64,000 bases of DNA, taken from positions 2,319,406-2,383,405 of the forward strand of contig SCFE01000028.1 in NCBI GenBank assembly GCA_004352715.1, read 5' to 3'. The notes beneath the pieces are model-generated. The model was not told where the DNA came from. It did no database searches and saw only the letters and a list, made by a program, of their open reading frames with translations. Positions within the stretch are counted from its first letter, which is position 1. Each line of letters starts with the position of its first letter. This stretch comes from Hofstenia miamia. Its lineage: Eukaryota > Xenacoelomorpha > Acoela. Below, in pieces: positions 1 through 11,633 of this stretch. A program made the position numbers and the translations under genes.

Positions 1-990
1 CTAAGACAGGATTTTGTATTTTACAGCCCAATAAAAGTAACTACGATGCTTTCAAAATGACTTTGAAAATAAATAATGTTAATGTACCTATTGTAGACAC
101 TTTCAAGTACTTAGGCATATTTTTAGTAGCTTCTTTAAAATATTTGACTTTCTTGATATTCACAAAATAATGAATATGTCCAAAATCTAAAAGCATACAA
201 GATAGAAGAGTGGCTTCTCCACATCTACATAAAAATACAGTTAAAGCAGTTGTTGCTTGCATTTGCTTTCGACTTTTTCTGCAAATTAAACATTGAGAAA
301 ATTTCAATCTTTCAAAAATTATGAATTTTCAAAGAAAAATTGTCACCATTTCAAACACATTAACCAATAATTGTGTCTATATCTCACAATTTAAAATTTT
401 GGTAATCAACTTGGAAAAATTCCTTTGAAAATATAGACGAATAGCTTGCCCTTGTAAATCTACAACGATCTTGTTTAAAGCTAAGAAAACTTGAAATTTC
501 TCATCCACCTTCAGGAGCTATGGCGAATTCTTTGGGTGCTAGTGTTAGTTTATTGTCATTTAAAATGAATTTAATAATTAAATTTCTGGATCCTTTGATC
601 CTTAAATGAAGAGGGCTGCTTAATTTTAACTACATCGCTGTGATGAATTGCCTAGTTGTTCAAGTTTTCATTGGAAGAAACATAAATGGATTTAAGATAT
701 TCTCCGCATCTTTAAACTTCCTTTGCATATGTGCGAAATTTTGATTGTAAATCGCCAGAGAAAGTGCGTATTTCAATGCATAGGTTTCAATAGCAAATGC
801 TATCAAAATCACCCTTGAAGTGGAGCAATATAATGTTCAGCTACACTCCAAGCCGTCAAAATATGCATACTTTTGACATTTTAAATACTCAGTCATTGTA
901 CATTTGTTATCAGCGAAGAAAAATAATTCTAACAAAGAAAAATGATATAAAAATACAACGAAATGCGTTTGCTGTATCTTATCCGGAATT
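1..990 (+). pseudogene. Non-LTR retrotransposon relic (RT C-terminal half)
   Basis: The window opens inside the last third of a LINE ORF2 on the plus strand. From base 3 the frame reads a reverse-transcriptase thumb-side stretch that includes FKYLGI, the YLGI block that follows the YADD palm motif in Jockey/CR1-type enzymes. Frame changes and stops follow. Near 850-980 a tail motif, HTFDILNTQSLYI, resembles the 'H..NTRN...L' C-terminal signature of these ORFs. The element is truncated by the window edge and broken by many frameshifts, so it is a dead copy. It faces a second relic on the opposite strand. The clade (Jockey, CR1 or I) cannot be fixed from this piece. Confidence 0.72.
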
Positions 991-1639
991 TGAAATGCAA
1001 CTATACATAGATATTTGTAATATCAAGTCTTGGCGATATTCTTTGCAAAAAAACAAACGGAATACAATGCTCTTGCAAGTAATGAAAAAAAATATCCTTT
1101 CACTTTGTGGCCCTAAATTCACTTTATTCGCTTCAAAACATACAAAGGGTTCCCCAAGCAAATTTGAGAGCTTCACAAGAAATGAAATACAATTGATTTT
1201 TAGAAATGCTGCACTCAAAGTACAAACAGTAAATCTATATTTGCGCTATTGTAGGTCTTTCAAAACACATAAAATAATTGATTTTGAAATATAAAAAAAT
1301 TGATTGTATATAATTAATGGCTTCAATGTATTTGAATGTTATTTTTACGAGTATCAAAAAACAAAACTGCTCAAAAATGATGGAGACGTAAAAAATATCA
1401 AGTTCATTGATTTGGTTACCAAAAACTACTTGTTATATTAATGATCAAAATGTCTGTGTTTACTGTGATTACAGTAATATAGAAATATTTGCAAATCTTA
1501 TATCGGACTTCCTGTTCTTTCAAATTATTAAAGAAGTAACTTGTTCTATGTGTGTGTCATTAAATTTTAATTTAAATTGTGAACTATTTGTTGAATTTTT
1601 GTTAGATTTAGGTCAAATTAAGCAAAATTGAGTTTTAGA

Positions 1640-2540
1640 TGGGTTTATTCTTAGCTTTAGTGAAGCAAAATATTGTGCAAGAAGAGTGCAATTTTCTTCG
1701 AGATCTTTTATAACAATTTAGGATACTTCTGTGAACTAAATAGCATAGTATCAGCAGCATATTGTATAACATTACATGTGGCATGATTGCTCAAATCATT
1801 TACATACTATTGAATCATAACGGTCCCAAAATTGTTCCTTGTGGAACACCATTCTTAATAAAAGTCCAGTGAGAAAGAATTCAATTTAGTTTAACTCTTT
1901 GTGTACGATTATTGAGATAGCTGGTTATTAGGTCTGCACTTTTGCCTGAGGAGCCCAGAATTTTTTCTTAATTAATATGTGATGATCGATAGAGTCAAAT
2001 GCTTTTGATAAATCTATGCATGCAACTGGTGAACACTCATCAATATTTATTCTATTTCTCCAATTTTCGGTTATTGTTAACAAGGCATCATTTGTAGAAA
2101 TGTATATTGATTTTGAGAGTACAGATTATGTTGACATAGATGTTCGTTAATTTGATTGAAGAGGTCTTTCAAAAATCTAACTAATTGGCGTTGTAACAAA
2201 AATCGGTCTATAGTTCAAGCAATCTTTTGGCTCATCTTTTTTAAACAATGGAGTAATATTTGCCAATTTTAATTGGTTAGGAAAAGTCGAATGTATGAAA
2301 GTGGCTCAGCTATTATATCTGGAGCAATTTTTAGAGACCAAGTTGGGATAATGGAGGGACCACTAGATTTGTATTTTAAAGATTGAATAGATTTGATAAT
2401 TTCAAACTTAGTTACGAATTTGAAAGAGAAGGGCAGGGCTATAAGTTGAACTTGATAGATTTTAAAGGGCTTATTTACTCCATCAAAATTGCCTAAGTTG
2501 CAAAATACTTCGTTAAATATGTTACTCATAACCTTATTGT
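1640..2540 (-). pseudogene. Non-LTR retrotransposon reverse-transcriptase relic
   Basis: Read on the minus strand, the fragments give, in order: KSSGPSIIPTWSLK, a fingers-region block typical of CR1/Jockey; PLFKKDEPKDCLNYRPI, the 'KK.....NYRPI' block; DLSKAFDSIDHHIL, RT palm motif A with its catalytic Asp; SYLNNRTQRVKL; GVPQGTILGPL, the motif B region; and YADDT, the catalytic motif C around 1750. The blocks are separated by frameshifts and by in-frame stops such as one just after GTILGPL. All core RT blocks are therefore present but non-functional. This copy converges on the plus-strand relic at the start of the window and is probably the same family, because both share the same style of motifs. 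Confidence 0.85.
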
Positions 2541-2906
2541 TAGTGATTACCTTTCTTTTATAATTTATTCGATTTTTTCATTTTTATTAGTTTCCTATTA
2601 AATAAACTATTTTTAATGTCCCACCTACCTTTTTTAGAAGAGATGTTTTGATATTCATAACGACAATATTTGTTGTAGGCTTTTCGTGTGTAAATATTGC
2701 ACAAATTACGTGCATTTTTATAAGCATTTATATAATTGCAGTTTCAGAATTTTTGTATTCCTTCTATTTAGATTCCTTTTGTTCAATTAACTCTAAGCAT
2801 TTTGTATCAATCCATGGCTTAGAAACTTTTTTAGACACTATCAAATTTTCTCAGAGTAAAAATTTTCCTTTCAGGGCAACAAATATCTAAATAGAATGAA
2901 ATAATT

Positions 2907-2931
2907 TATATATATATATATATATATATAT
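2907..2931. repeat. (TA)n microsatellite
   Basis: A run of alternating T and A followed by a short GA-rich tract (gcgagaaagagagag). It lies downstream of the minus-strand LINE relic's 5' side. Similar TA runs recur throughout the window. Confidence 0.95.
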
Positions 2932-3712
2932 TGCGAGAAAGAGAGAGAAAAGAATTAGAACTGTAATAGAGAAAAGTAGTTGATTTATACATTAAGATAT
3001 TAATAAACAATTATAGAATATTTGAATTCGTTGACAGAAAATGGTGCAGAGACAGAAATGTTAGGGTCTTTTTTCAAAGTATGCGAAAAATCATATAAAC
3101 CTTTATTTATGTTAAATAGAAGTCTATTTGAGTAATTCACTCATCACAATATGTTTTGAAATAAAAGGAAAAAACGTTTTCACTTCAAGAAATTTTTAGA
3201 AAAGTGAAATGCGCAACTATGTATCAAAATTAATTTTAACCAAATTATATAAAAAATTAAAATTGTAAAAAATGAAATTCGCTTTAACCAAATAAAACCA
3301 AAACGTTGGACAAAATGCCCAATAAACCCATTTTTGCACTACGGAAACTGATGAATTGTTACCACATTTGTGCTATTAGATTTGAAAGCCACTGCGATTT
3401 AAGTTATTGTGGTAATCGTAATCTATTGAATTGTCTACAGACCAATCTGAAAACCTCTAAATTAAACAATTAAAAAACAAAAAATGATTTTCATTTAAAG
3501 TAGAATTTTATATAACATGAGGTTATCGTTAATTTGCGTTGACATTTGATCGGATAAAAAATTTAAAAAGCGGTTTTGGATTTTAACTCGTTATTTATAC
3601 CAACTAAGTGCACTAATGAAATAACAGCGAAAACAGTGTATATTTGATTTAACTGATTTTTCCGATTATAAATCTATACAATTCATGTGGTTGGTGATTT
3701 ATGATAAGTCTT

Positions 3713-4552
3713 TCACTCAGGTAAGGCATCGTCTGGCTCATCACAAATACGATCAACTAGTATCCCTTTAACCGATTCATCCACAAATTGTAAAGAATCA
3801 CTGTGAGTGTAGGAATGGCGAGTTGCAAGAACATAATTTTCAAATTTCGAATTACAAAACATACATTTCCAATGTTTGTGCGAAAGTTTCACATGCTTAG
3901 GTAAAGCTTCTGCACTGGGAAGAAACCACAAGCAATAAACACACTGACGCTTCGGTAAAATGAGGGAAATTTTGGACATGTCAGCATTTTCTAGTGTGAG
4001 TAGATGTTTGTCATTACAATGCTTAACAAATTCCGATTTACACGTGAAAGATAATGAGCAGTTGGTGCACGTATTGCTATTTTTATGCTTTTTTCGATTA
4101 TGCTTTTCAAATATATCTTGTGAAATCACATTAAGACAATTGCAGCAATTATAAAATTTCCCGCAATTACTTGAACGTCGATGTCGATCATGTTGATCCA
4201 AAGTGGGGAATGTGAACAGGCACTTACAGCAAGTAAGTGTGATACTGTGGATGTGCATATGACAAACAAACTTAACAAAGCAATCGCTTACAAATGGACA
4301 ATCTTTGCAGGAAAGGGAGGATGGCGTATAAAAAAGTTGTCGATGATCATTAGTAATAATTCGATGTACAATCTTTAAGTGATCAAAGAATAGTTTATTG
4401 TACTTAAACTCTTTCTTGCATATTGTGCAGATGACATTCTTCTTGAAGAGTTCCTCATTTATAAAATTGCAATCATTATTTTTTCTTTTCAAAGATTTTT
4501 GGGAATTGCGAAAACGTTTTCTTCTAGTCTTCTGATCAGAGGTTACAGGCAT
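3713..4552 (-). CDS. C2H2 zinc-finger protein (about 7 fingers), terminal exon or whole ORF
   Basis: A 279-residue open frame on the minus strand with a basic N terminus (KTRRKRFRNSQKSLKRK, a likely nuclear-localisation signal) and about seven C2H2-type fingers. Examples are CTICKKEFKYNKLFFDHLKIVH (residues ~41-62, C-x2-C-x12-H-x4-H), CKDCPFVSDCF...H, CCKCLFTFPTLDQHDRH, CTNCSLSFTCKSEFVKHCNDKH, CVYCLWFLPSAEALPKHVKLSH and CMFCNSKFENYVLATRHSYTH. Linkers are not TGEKP-like, so this is not a KRAB-type tandem array. The C terminus is acidic (DRICDEPDDALPE). Eight bases before the ATG sits a good acceptor (TTTTAG/GTAAGCG), and the frame stays open back to it, so the ATG may be internal to a last exon. 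A DNA- or RNA-binding nuclear role is inferred from the fold only. The ORF is intact among broken elements, which favours a host gene or a recently domesticated one. Confidence 0.75.
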   Translation of the reverse strand: MPVTSDQKTRRKRFRNSQKSLKRKNNDCNFINEELFKKNVICTICKKEFKYNKLFFDHLKIVHRIITNDHRQLFYTPSSLSCKDCPFVSDCFVKFVCHMHIHSITLTCCKCLFTFPTLDQHDRHRRSSNCGKFYNCCNCLNVISQDIFEKHNRKKHKNSNTCTNCSLSFTCKSEFVKHCNDKHLLTLENADMSKISLILPKRQCVYCLWFLPSAEALPKHVKLSHKHWKCMFCNSKFENYVLATRHSYTHSDSLQFVDESVKGILVDRICDEPDDALPE

Positions 4553-4779
4553 TCGCTTACCTAAAACGTTGTTAAAGTTAAACTTCAGACAGCATCAACC
4601 TATAAAAGTTTAATAGATATAGTGCAATACAAGTTTTACTTCAAATAGTTTCAGTTCAGATTACTTCTCAATACACAAGCTTAGAATGTATATCAGAAAC
4701 CTTCACTATTTGAAAGAGCTTAGCATTGTGGCAAAAACGTATCGCATCATTCCAAAGAGTAATATCGTCAACACCACAG

Positions 4780-5190
4780 CAGTGTTGGAATTGGGCCGAT
4801 TTTTAAGCCCAAACCCAGCGCAATAAAGTTTATACCCAAGCCTATCGAATTCAAAATGCTAAATAATACGGGACAGGCCAGGCCCGAGCCAAATGATTTT
4901 TCTTCTACATCGATGACATTGTTGAGAGCCTCATAGAGGTCCACAAAAGCTACACTTCGAATTTGATTGGATACTTTGCGTAATCTATTGATTAATGTGA
5001 ATGACTACTTAGTCCAACAAACCTAATTCAATTGTTGCAAATTCGATATGATAACCTAAATTTAATATACGTGCCATACATGTCCCACTTCATAAGCACT
5101 TGCTAGCACCAAACCAAACCCTTTAGATCCGACCACAACTAACTCAAATTTAAGTTGGCTATGGTCGAACCCAAATCTAAACCTGCATTG
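4780..5190. mobile_element. Candidate non-autonomous hAT element (~410 bp)
   Basis: The left end reads CAGTGTTGG and the right end, on the other strand, CAATGCAGG. Both are followed by GGGCC- or GGGTT-rich subterminal sequence. The flanking octamers CACCACAG (4772-4779) and CACAACAT (5191-5198) agree at six of eight bases, as expected for an aged 8-bp hAT target duplication. There is no coding capacity. The termini are diverged, so the call is tentative. Confidence 0.4.
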
Positions 5191-5961
5191 CACAACATAA
5201 GCGACAAGTACCGCAAATAAAACTTATTTTAATGTAAGAAAAAAACAATCACCGGATGCTTAAAAGAATATGGTTATAATTTATGTAATTAAAAAACACT
5301 ATTAATAATAAATATACTATAAACAATAGTAACTGGGTAACTTGTATCAAAGGACAAAGTAAAATGTATAATTTTACTTCGATACTCATTGGATTGATTT
5401 TGATAGTAAAACAAAGTTTAATTTCAAAATGTGTAACATTTTAAAATCATATAGAAAACAAAAAATTTGAATAAAATACATCCGTTTTGAATAAACTTTA
5501 ATAGTTTAGAAATTACTAAATGAAACTAAAAACGAATTCAACTCCAATATAGGATTTTCATAGGCTTTCAATTTACTAAAATCACATGAGAGGGAAGCAG
5601 CAAATTCGATTTGATTTTGGACGAAAAAATTATCAAATAACTTCAATAGAAGTGAGAGTTTCTAGGAAAGTCATTTGAACTACGAACAACTACAGAATTC
5701 CCTGTTGAATTTAGTCCCAAAAAAACAGTTTTTCATCCGAAGTTCATACTCTTTAAGCTAAATGCCATACTATTTAATCCAAACGTCATACATTCTAGTC
5801 CACACTATAATGACAATTGAAACACTATACTCTCGATATGGATCCGTCAACAGCATACGTTGTCAATCTTTGGTCTTGGTTCAAAAAGGAAATTACAATA
5901 AAGGTTCAAAAGAAGATTGTGCGAGAATTATCAACAGAGCAAGGTAGTCCAACAATCTAAG

Positions 5962-6454
5962 AGTGTGTTCCAACTATCGACTTTTATCATCTGTCAGAAA
6001 TCGGTGATAAAACTCGATAGTCCGATTTTTTAATCCGATTTTTTACAAAACAACTAAATTACTGTCATGTGAAAATTTATCATCTGACAAAAGTCGATAG
6101 TGGGGACGGCACTAAAACTAGTCGAATAGCTACTTGAAAATAATTGCTTTTGATACACCGAATAATAAACTTCAAAATATGCGAACATTGTTTACATTTC
6201 AAAACAAACCAATCATTGAACAAATGTTATTTCTGTTAATTCAATCACAATATAATCGGAGTTGGGAAATCGTTCCCACTATCGATTTTTTGTCATATTA
6301 CAATTTATCATCTGATAAAAAATCGATTGTCTGAACGCAATTCCAACTTCGGGTTTTCTGATAAAAATCAGTTGATAAAAAATCGCCAATATGAACAAAA
6401 ATAACTGCATTTCAACTAAAATCTGCTGATAAAAGTCGATAGTAGGAACACACC
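5962..6454. mobile_element. MITE with ~30-bp terminal inverted repeats
   Basis: The left end AGTGTGTTCCAACTATCGAC and the reverse complement of the right end GGTGTGTTCCTACTATCGAC continue together into TTTTATCA. The flanks CTAAG (5957-5961) and TTAAG (6455-6459) look like a 5-bp target duplication with one change, although a 3-bp TAA duplication cannot be excluded. Internally, several further copies of the ATCGA..TTTTATCA motif occur in both orientations, including a near-palindrome at 6282-6327, so the element folds on itself. No ORF is credible. The superfamily is not certain. Confidence 0.72.
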
Positions 6455-6479
6455 TTAAGCCGGCAGCACAAACATTGAA

Positions 6480-6945
6480 TTAGAGATGAGTGCGTTTCGG
6501 TAGACCGCGGTAGCAATTTACACAATTGCGGTGGTTAGCGGGAGAATTAAAACAACTTGCGGTTGCATAAAACTTCTGCAGATAACGTGTTTTGTTTTAA
6601 GATTTAAGTATTTGTTAAAAAACTGTTTCTGAAACAAAACTAAGAGATTTCACATACAAAATATTATAAGAAATTTTTACATATTTCATGGAAAATTTCA
6701 TACTAACCTAATAAAATTGAACGAAATGACAAAATACGGAAGAAATTGTCTTTTCTACGAAGGATCCATAACCTTAAAAAACCATTCAGAAATATTTATC
6801 TTTTCATACGAAAATAAAAATTGCCATTGTTGCGGTATACCGAGGTAAAATTTCAAAAACGGACATTCCGGTGGTTAGGGTGAAGTTTTTCCTCTGCGGT
6901 GGAAATAATTTTCCCAAAATGTGCAAGGCGCTCACGCTCATCTGT
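6480..6945. mobile_element. Candidate non-autonomous hAT element
   Basis: The termini TAGAGATGAGTGCG (left) and CAGATGAGCGTGAG (right, reverse complement) are related. Flanking octamers ACATTGAA (6472-6479) and ACATTGGA (6946-6953) match at seven of eight bases, the size expected for hAT. Subterminal motifs rich in GCGGT and CGGTGGTTAG recur near both ends, which is a common hAT arrangement. There is no ORF. A Tc1 element begins only a few bases after the right duplication. Confidence 0.55.
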
Positions 6946-6955
6946 ACATTGGATA

Positions 6956-8168
6956 TCCAGTCGTGGCCAAAAGTTGAGAATAATTTTGAAAAAATAAATA
7001 TAAATAACTATACTACTTCAATATTCTTCAGTAGTCTGATCTGTTTTAGTCAAAACTTGTTTACTTCCGGTAATTTACGCGCGAAATTGTAATCTTGAGC
7101 ATGGGAAAAACTAAAGAATTGTCAAAAGAAAAACGGGCGCAAATACAAATATTAAGGCAAGAAGAACACACTACCACAGCTATGGCTACTCGAATGCAAA
7201 GCAGTGAAGACTTTGTAGTCAAAAACTTGAAACTCATTAAGGACACTGTTAATTATCTAAGTACCGCTCTGGAAGACGCAAAGTGACAAGTCGTAGAACA
7301 CATTTTAATTCGTAGTTATTCCCATGCAAATCCCTTTGCCTCTGTGCGATAAATATCACACAAGGTGTATCCCAAACCTCAAGTTGAATCAGCAGCAAGT
7401 TTCCGAACAATTCGCCGGCGTTTATGTCGAAAACCAGCACATAAACCAAGTCTCAGTGCGAAGAATATTCGCAACCGTCTCGCATTTTGCAGAAAATACC
7501 GACATTGGACTGTAAAGCAGTGGGAAACACTTGTTTGGTGGGAAAAACAGTTTGGCTAGCGTGTACGCTATGTGAGCCGGCTGATTCACAAAGATAACAC
7601 TAAATACGTGCTTCCAACAGCATAAAATACGCAAAGAGAATATATGGGGAGCAATAGCTGCAAAGATGCAAATAAGACTATTAATGCACGTGTTTATTTA
7701 GAGGCACTCCAGCAGGAGGGCCCAATATTGATGAACACTACACGAACAACAATACTTTAATATGATGGGGCGCAGTGTCATACGGCGAAGCTTGTATTGA
7801 AGTGGCTCTACGACAATGGGATTGAGGTCTTTGGCCAGGCAATTCGCCAGACCTCAATCTTATTGAAAATTGTTGGAATTATTTAAAGGATCGTGTAGCT
7901 ACACTTAACCCGATCTCCATTGATGATCTCAAACACAAAATCGAACTGGTCTGGACGCAGGAAATTACACCATCTGAAAAAAATAATTCATTTAATACCA
8001 CGCGACTCCAGTCTTTCCTGAACGTATTAGTGTAACTATTTGTGACTATTGGTAAGTCATCTACTACATACATGTGTTTTATATCAGTTTTTGTTTCTAT
8101 TCTGTAAAAATATAGGCATTACTATGGAATATTTTTTTTAAATTATTCCAAACTTTTGGCCCCGACTG
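6956..8168 (+). mobile_element. Tc1-like transposon, inactivated
   Basis: Terminal repeats CCAGTCGTGGCCAAAAGTTG (left) and, on the other strand, CAGTCGGGGCCAAAAGTTTG (right) are both bounded by TA, the Tc1/mariner target. The 1.2-kb length is about that of a complete Tc1 element. It carries the broken transposase described separately. The left end adjoins a hAT-like element. Confidence 0.9.
7095..8035 (+). pseudogene. Tc1-family transposase pseudogene
   Basis: The frame starts MGKTKELSKEKRAQIQIL, the N-terminal paired-type helix-turn-helix of Tc1 transposases, which bind the terminal repeats. It then breaks at a stop near 7284. Later fragments include RTIRRRLCRKPAHKPSLSAK (second HTH). Around 7530, TLVWWEKQFG sits where a 'W.DES.F' first catalytic Asp would be expected, and the Asp is missing. 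YDGAQCHTAK (near 7762) holds the second Asp. SPDLNLIENCWNYLKD (near 7845) holds the region of the third acidic residue. At least two frame changes and several stops separate these blocks. The copy cannot encode a DDE transposase. Confidence 0.88.
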
Positions 8169-8180
8169 TACATTTCAAAA

Positions 8181-8898
8181 CCGTGAGATCTATTGTATCG
8201 ACTAATCGTGATCAACCAAACAAGAAAGGGAGACAATGTAATTATAAAATTCCATCTTCAATAAATATATAGAATTGTCTTGTTAGGGAACCACTTTCAC
8301 TATTGCCAACTCGTCTATTAATCTTTTACAATCCAATTTTGTTGAAAACAACTTGGCATTAAGTTCTACAAACATTTGAATAAATGCAAATAACAGCTAT
8401 TTCGCCAATAATCTAAAAAAAGTAAAATGAGGAAACAGTAATCCATTCCGCTTTCTAATGGAAAGCGCCCAATGTGCGAAATATGTCATTCTTCCATATA
8501 ATGATATCAACAAAGCATGCAACAATGGCAGTATGATAGTACTAATATATAGCAGCTAGCTGAAAGAAATAACATTAAAGGACCTAAGTTCAGTAGAAGC
8601 AGCCACTCTAAATGTATGAATGACTTAATTAGCATAGCTAAGTAGCTTTAGCTGTAAAACAATAATTAAGAGTAATTGCAACAAATTACCAGAAAAAATT
8701 GAAACTAATTACTAGTATTAAACATTAGATTAGCAAGCGCCAAACGGAAGCGCTTCCATTGCTGTAACCAATGAAATACGTATATAATTCGTTTTTCCTT
8801 AGAGGACAACATTATTGGTTTATGGTATCAAATAAATCTACGAATTGCTAATCATTTTAACGTTGCTTATTAAATGTGGGTAAATACAATGGACTTAA
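8181..8898. other. Non-coding AT-rich stretch
   Basis: I see no convincing ORF, RNA gene or terminal-repeat pair here. Confidence 0.5.
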
Positions 8899-9111
8899 CA
8901 CTAGAAAGCCCGGGCGGTCAAATTTGACCCCTTGGTGCATCTTAAATGCATTTGTTTTGCCTCATGTAATGAGAATTTAAATAGAAAGACAGCTTATTTT
9001 TTTCTTCTCATACTTTTCTTTCAATTGCTTTTGTTTCATTAGTTTTACTTGAATGGGTTAATTCTGACAACTGCATGAAGTTAAGATATAGACTCTTTGG
9101 ACTTTCTAGTG
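8899..9111. mobile_element. piggyBac-type MITE (213 bp)
   Basis: The element starts CACTAGAAAGCCCGGGCGGT directly after a TTAA (8895-8898) and ends with the inverse CTTTCTAGTG directly before TAAA (9112-9115). Ten-base perfect terminal repeats plus a TTAA target, with a TTAA-like right copy, are the piggyBac signature. Just inside the left end is the palindrome GGTCAAATTTGACC, also typical of piggyBac subterminal sequence. There is no coding capacity. Confidence 0.82.
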
Positions 9112-11154
9112 TAAAATTAGAACCAGTAAAGCCATTTAATCAACTCTACATTATGTTTCACATACATGAAATTTCAAAGTTCGGTCAAAATAAGGCACAA
9201 TAATGAACTATATTAATGTTCGGTAAAACTAAGTTTATGACTACTCGAAATACGGATTAGACCAAAGATTTTCACTCCAGATCGACTATTACAGAAAACA
9301 TGCGTACGAGGAAAACAAACACTAGCAGTGTATTCAATTGCATTAACCATGAAATTTTCAAAATTGCTAACCTATGGCTTTACGATAGCATAATATCATA
9401 CAAAGCTTTCTATCTGTGAGAATGTATAGGGTGTTGCAGATTGGGAACAAATGCAGGAGTGCAAAAATTCCTACAGAGGTGTTTCTCATGAAAGAGTTTT
9501 AGCGCTGTTTATGCTTAACTTCCATGTAAATGATATGTTCAATAATGTAAACTAACTGAAATATAATATTCCAATGATAATTGTATTTTTTGCAGAAAAA
9601 TCAGTCCGTATTCTGCTGCAATCATTTTAAACAATAATACTTTAATCAGAATACAATAACAATATACATTGCTAAAACAATTCATAATCTTGTCTCTAAA
9701 TGAGCATAGAATTCAGCATAGATAGAAACAATATTAAACAATCTTCTGGTGCAACACGTATTTAGGTGCCGAAATTGATAACAAATTTGATTTTCAAAAG
9801 AATTCATTTCCAAAAATATAAAGAAGTATGAACTCCGATATGGAACACTCGTGAATTTAGAATCCTTCCAAAGGAATCACAACTGATAAACACATTTATC
9901 ATATACATGCGGACTTTTGTAGCAGAATGTGAGAAATTTTCAACAGATACGTACTTAACTTATTACATATTAGTATACAACAAACCAGACGATATTTGAA
10001 ACACACCGACAATTAGCATCTAAGTACTGTATTCAATATACCAGTAGAGTTATTATATACAAATTCGTCAACAAAATAATAAGCTCCATGAAATTGTTTT
10101 AATGTGTCATAAAATTAACACGTATTATACATGTAGTGTTAAAAATTGATATTTCCTCTATATGGTATAATTTAGATCAATCAGTAATATATATTTCTTA
10201 ATACGTAATGTTTGTCACAATATTTAAACAAATACGAAAAAAATTACAAATTGTATTCTAACAGCATCGGAAACAATATTTTAGAAATTTACATAAAAGT
10301 TTGGTGTTTATCAGGTAATTCGATTTCGATTGTGTTGGTCTAAAACGAAAATGGTCCCAATTGCCTATCAATTCGAAAGTACAAGAACAAAGTTTTGAAC
10401 ACGATTAAATTAATCATTTCACATGATCACTGGAGAACATGAAAACTGCATTGGCATAAAAACATTTAGAAATTGAGCGGAATTGCCATTTTCTAAAAAC
10501 GTTCAGGTGTAATGCTTGCAATTACATGTATAATGGGCTAAGAAGCATCTGCTTAAATTTCAGATAAAGAAAAATAGTAAAATAATTTTTTCATTAGTTA
10601 TGGAAAATGCACAGGCCTGCTTTTAGAATTAATAAGGAGATTCAATCCAAGCACGTACTATAGTAAAATCAAATATTGCGACTAGGCCTGGAAAGGGGTC
10701 ACATTTTTTTAGAATCCATTTTTCTACATTTTTACCCGACTAGCTCCAACTTCCTCACTTGGGTCCATAAATATTTGAAATACCTAAGCCCAAATAAAAA
10801 CTAAAACTAAAAAATGAATTTAATAAAATGATAGAACAATATAATTGTAAGAAACCGAAAATCTCCAGATCGGTTCTTGATCATTTATAAAACTACCTTG
10901 TCCTACAAACATACATCGATTTCTTAACTAAAAAAAATCTGTTTTATAGAGTTCAAGGCAGTTTAGATTCATCTCAAGGCAGATCCCAATTGAGAAGATA
11001 GCATGTCACCAAATCAAATAAAAACTAGCTAGCCAAGAAAATTAAATGCTTAGCAATGCAGTAGTTACATGTAAAACGCACTTCAATTGCTAAAAGTAAC
11101 GTTAAAATCTATGCATATAATCATAATCAGTAATTAATGCAAAATTATTGAATC
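9112..11154. other. Intergenic, AT-rich; one dispersed repeat copy
   Basis: No ORF of note. Bases about 9640-9735 resemble 12300-12385 (shared CTAAAACAATTCATA, then ATGAGCATAGAATT), so a diverged dispersed repeat is present. I see nothing else. Confidence 0.5.
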
Positions 11155-11633
11155 NNNNNNNNNNNNNNNNNNNNNNNNNNNNNNNNNNNNNNNNNNNNNN
11201 NNNNNNNNNNNNNNNNNNNNNNNNNNNNNNNNNNNNNNNNNNNNNNNNNNNNNNNNNNNNNNNNNNNNNNNNNNNNNNNNNNNNNNNNNNNNNNNNNNNN
11301 NNNNNNNNNNNNNNNNNNNNNNNNNNNNNNNNNNNNNNNNNNNNNNNNNNNNNNNNNNNNNNNNNNNNNNNNNNNNNNNNNNNNNNNNNNNNNNNNNNNN
11401 NNNNNNNNNNNNNNNNNNNNNNNNNNNNNNNNNNNNNNNNNNNNNNNNNNNNNNNNNNNNNNNNNNNNNNNNNNNNNNNNNNNNNNNNNNNNNNNNNNNN
11501 NNNNNNNNNNNNNNNNNNNNNNNNNNNNNNNNNNNNNNNNNNNNNNNNNNNNNNNNNNNNNNNNNNNNNNNNNNNNNNNNNNNNNNNNNNNNNNNNNNNN
11601 NNNNNNNNNNNNNNNNNNNNNNNNNNNNNNNNN
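11155..11633. other. Assembly gap (479 N)
   Basis: Unsequenced. It removes the continuation of the two-exon hAT-like gene that enters it from the right. Confidence 1.

Noticed and set aside
797-1294. 165-codon plus-strand ORF as a host gene
   Set aside because: Its first third matches the end of the LINE ORF2 relic, and the rest has no motif; treated as part of the relic and chance extension.
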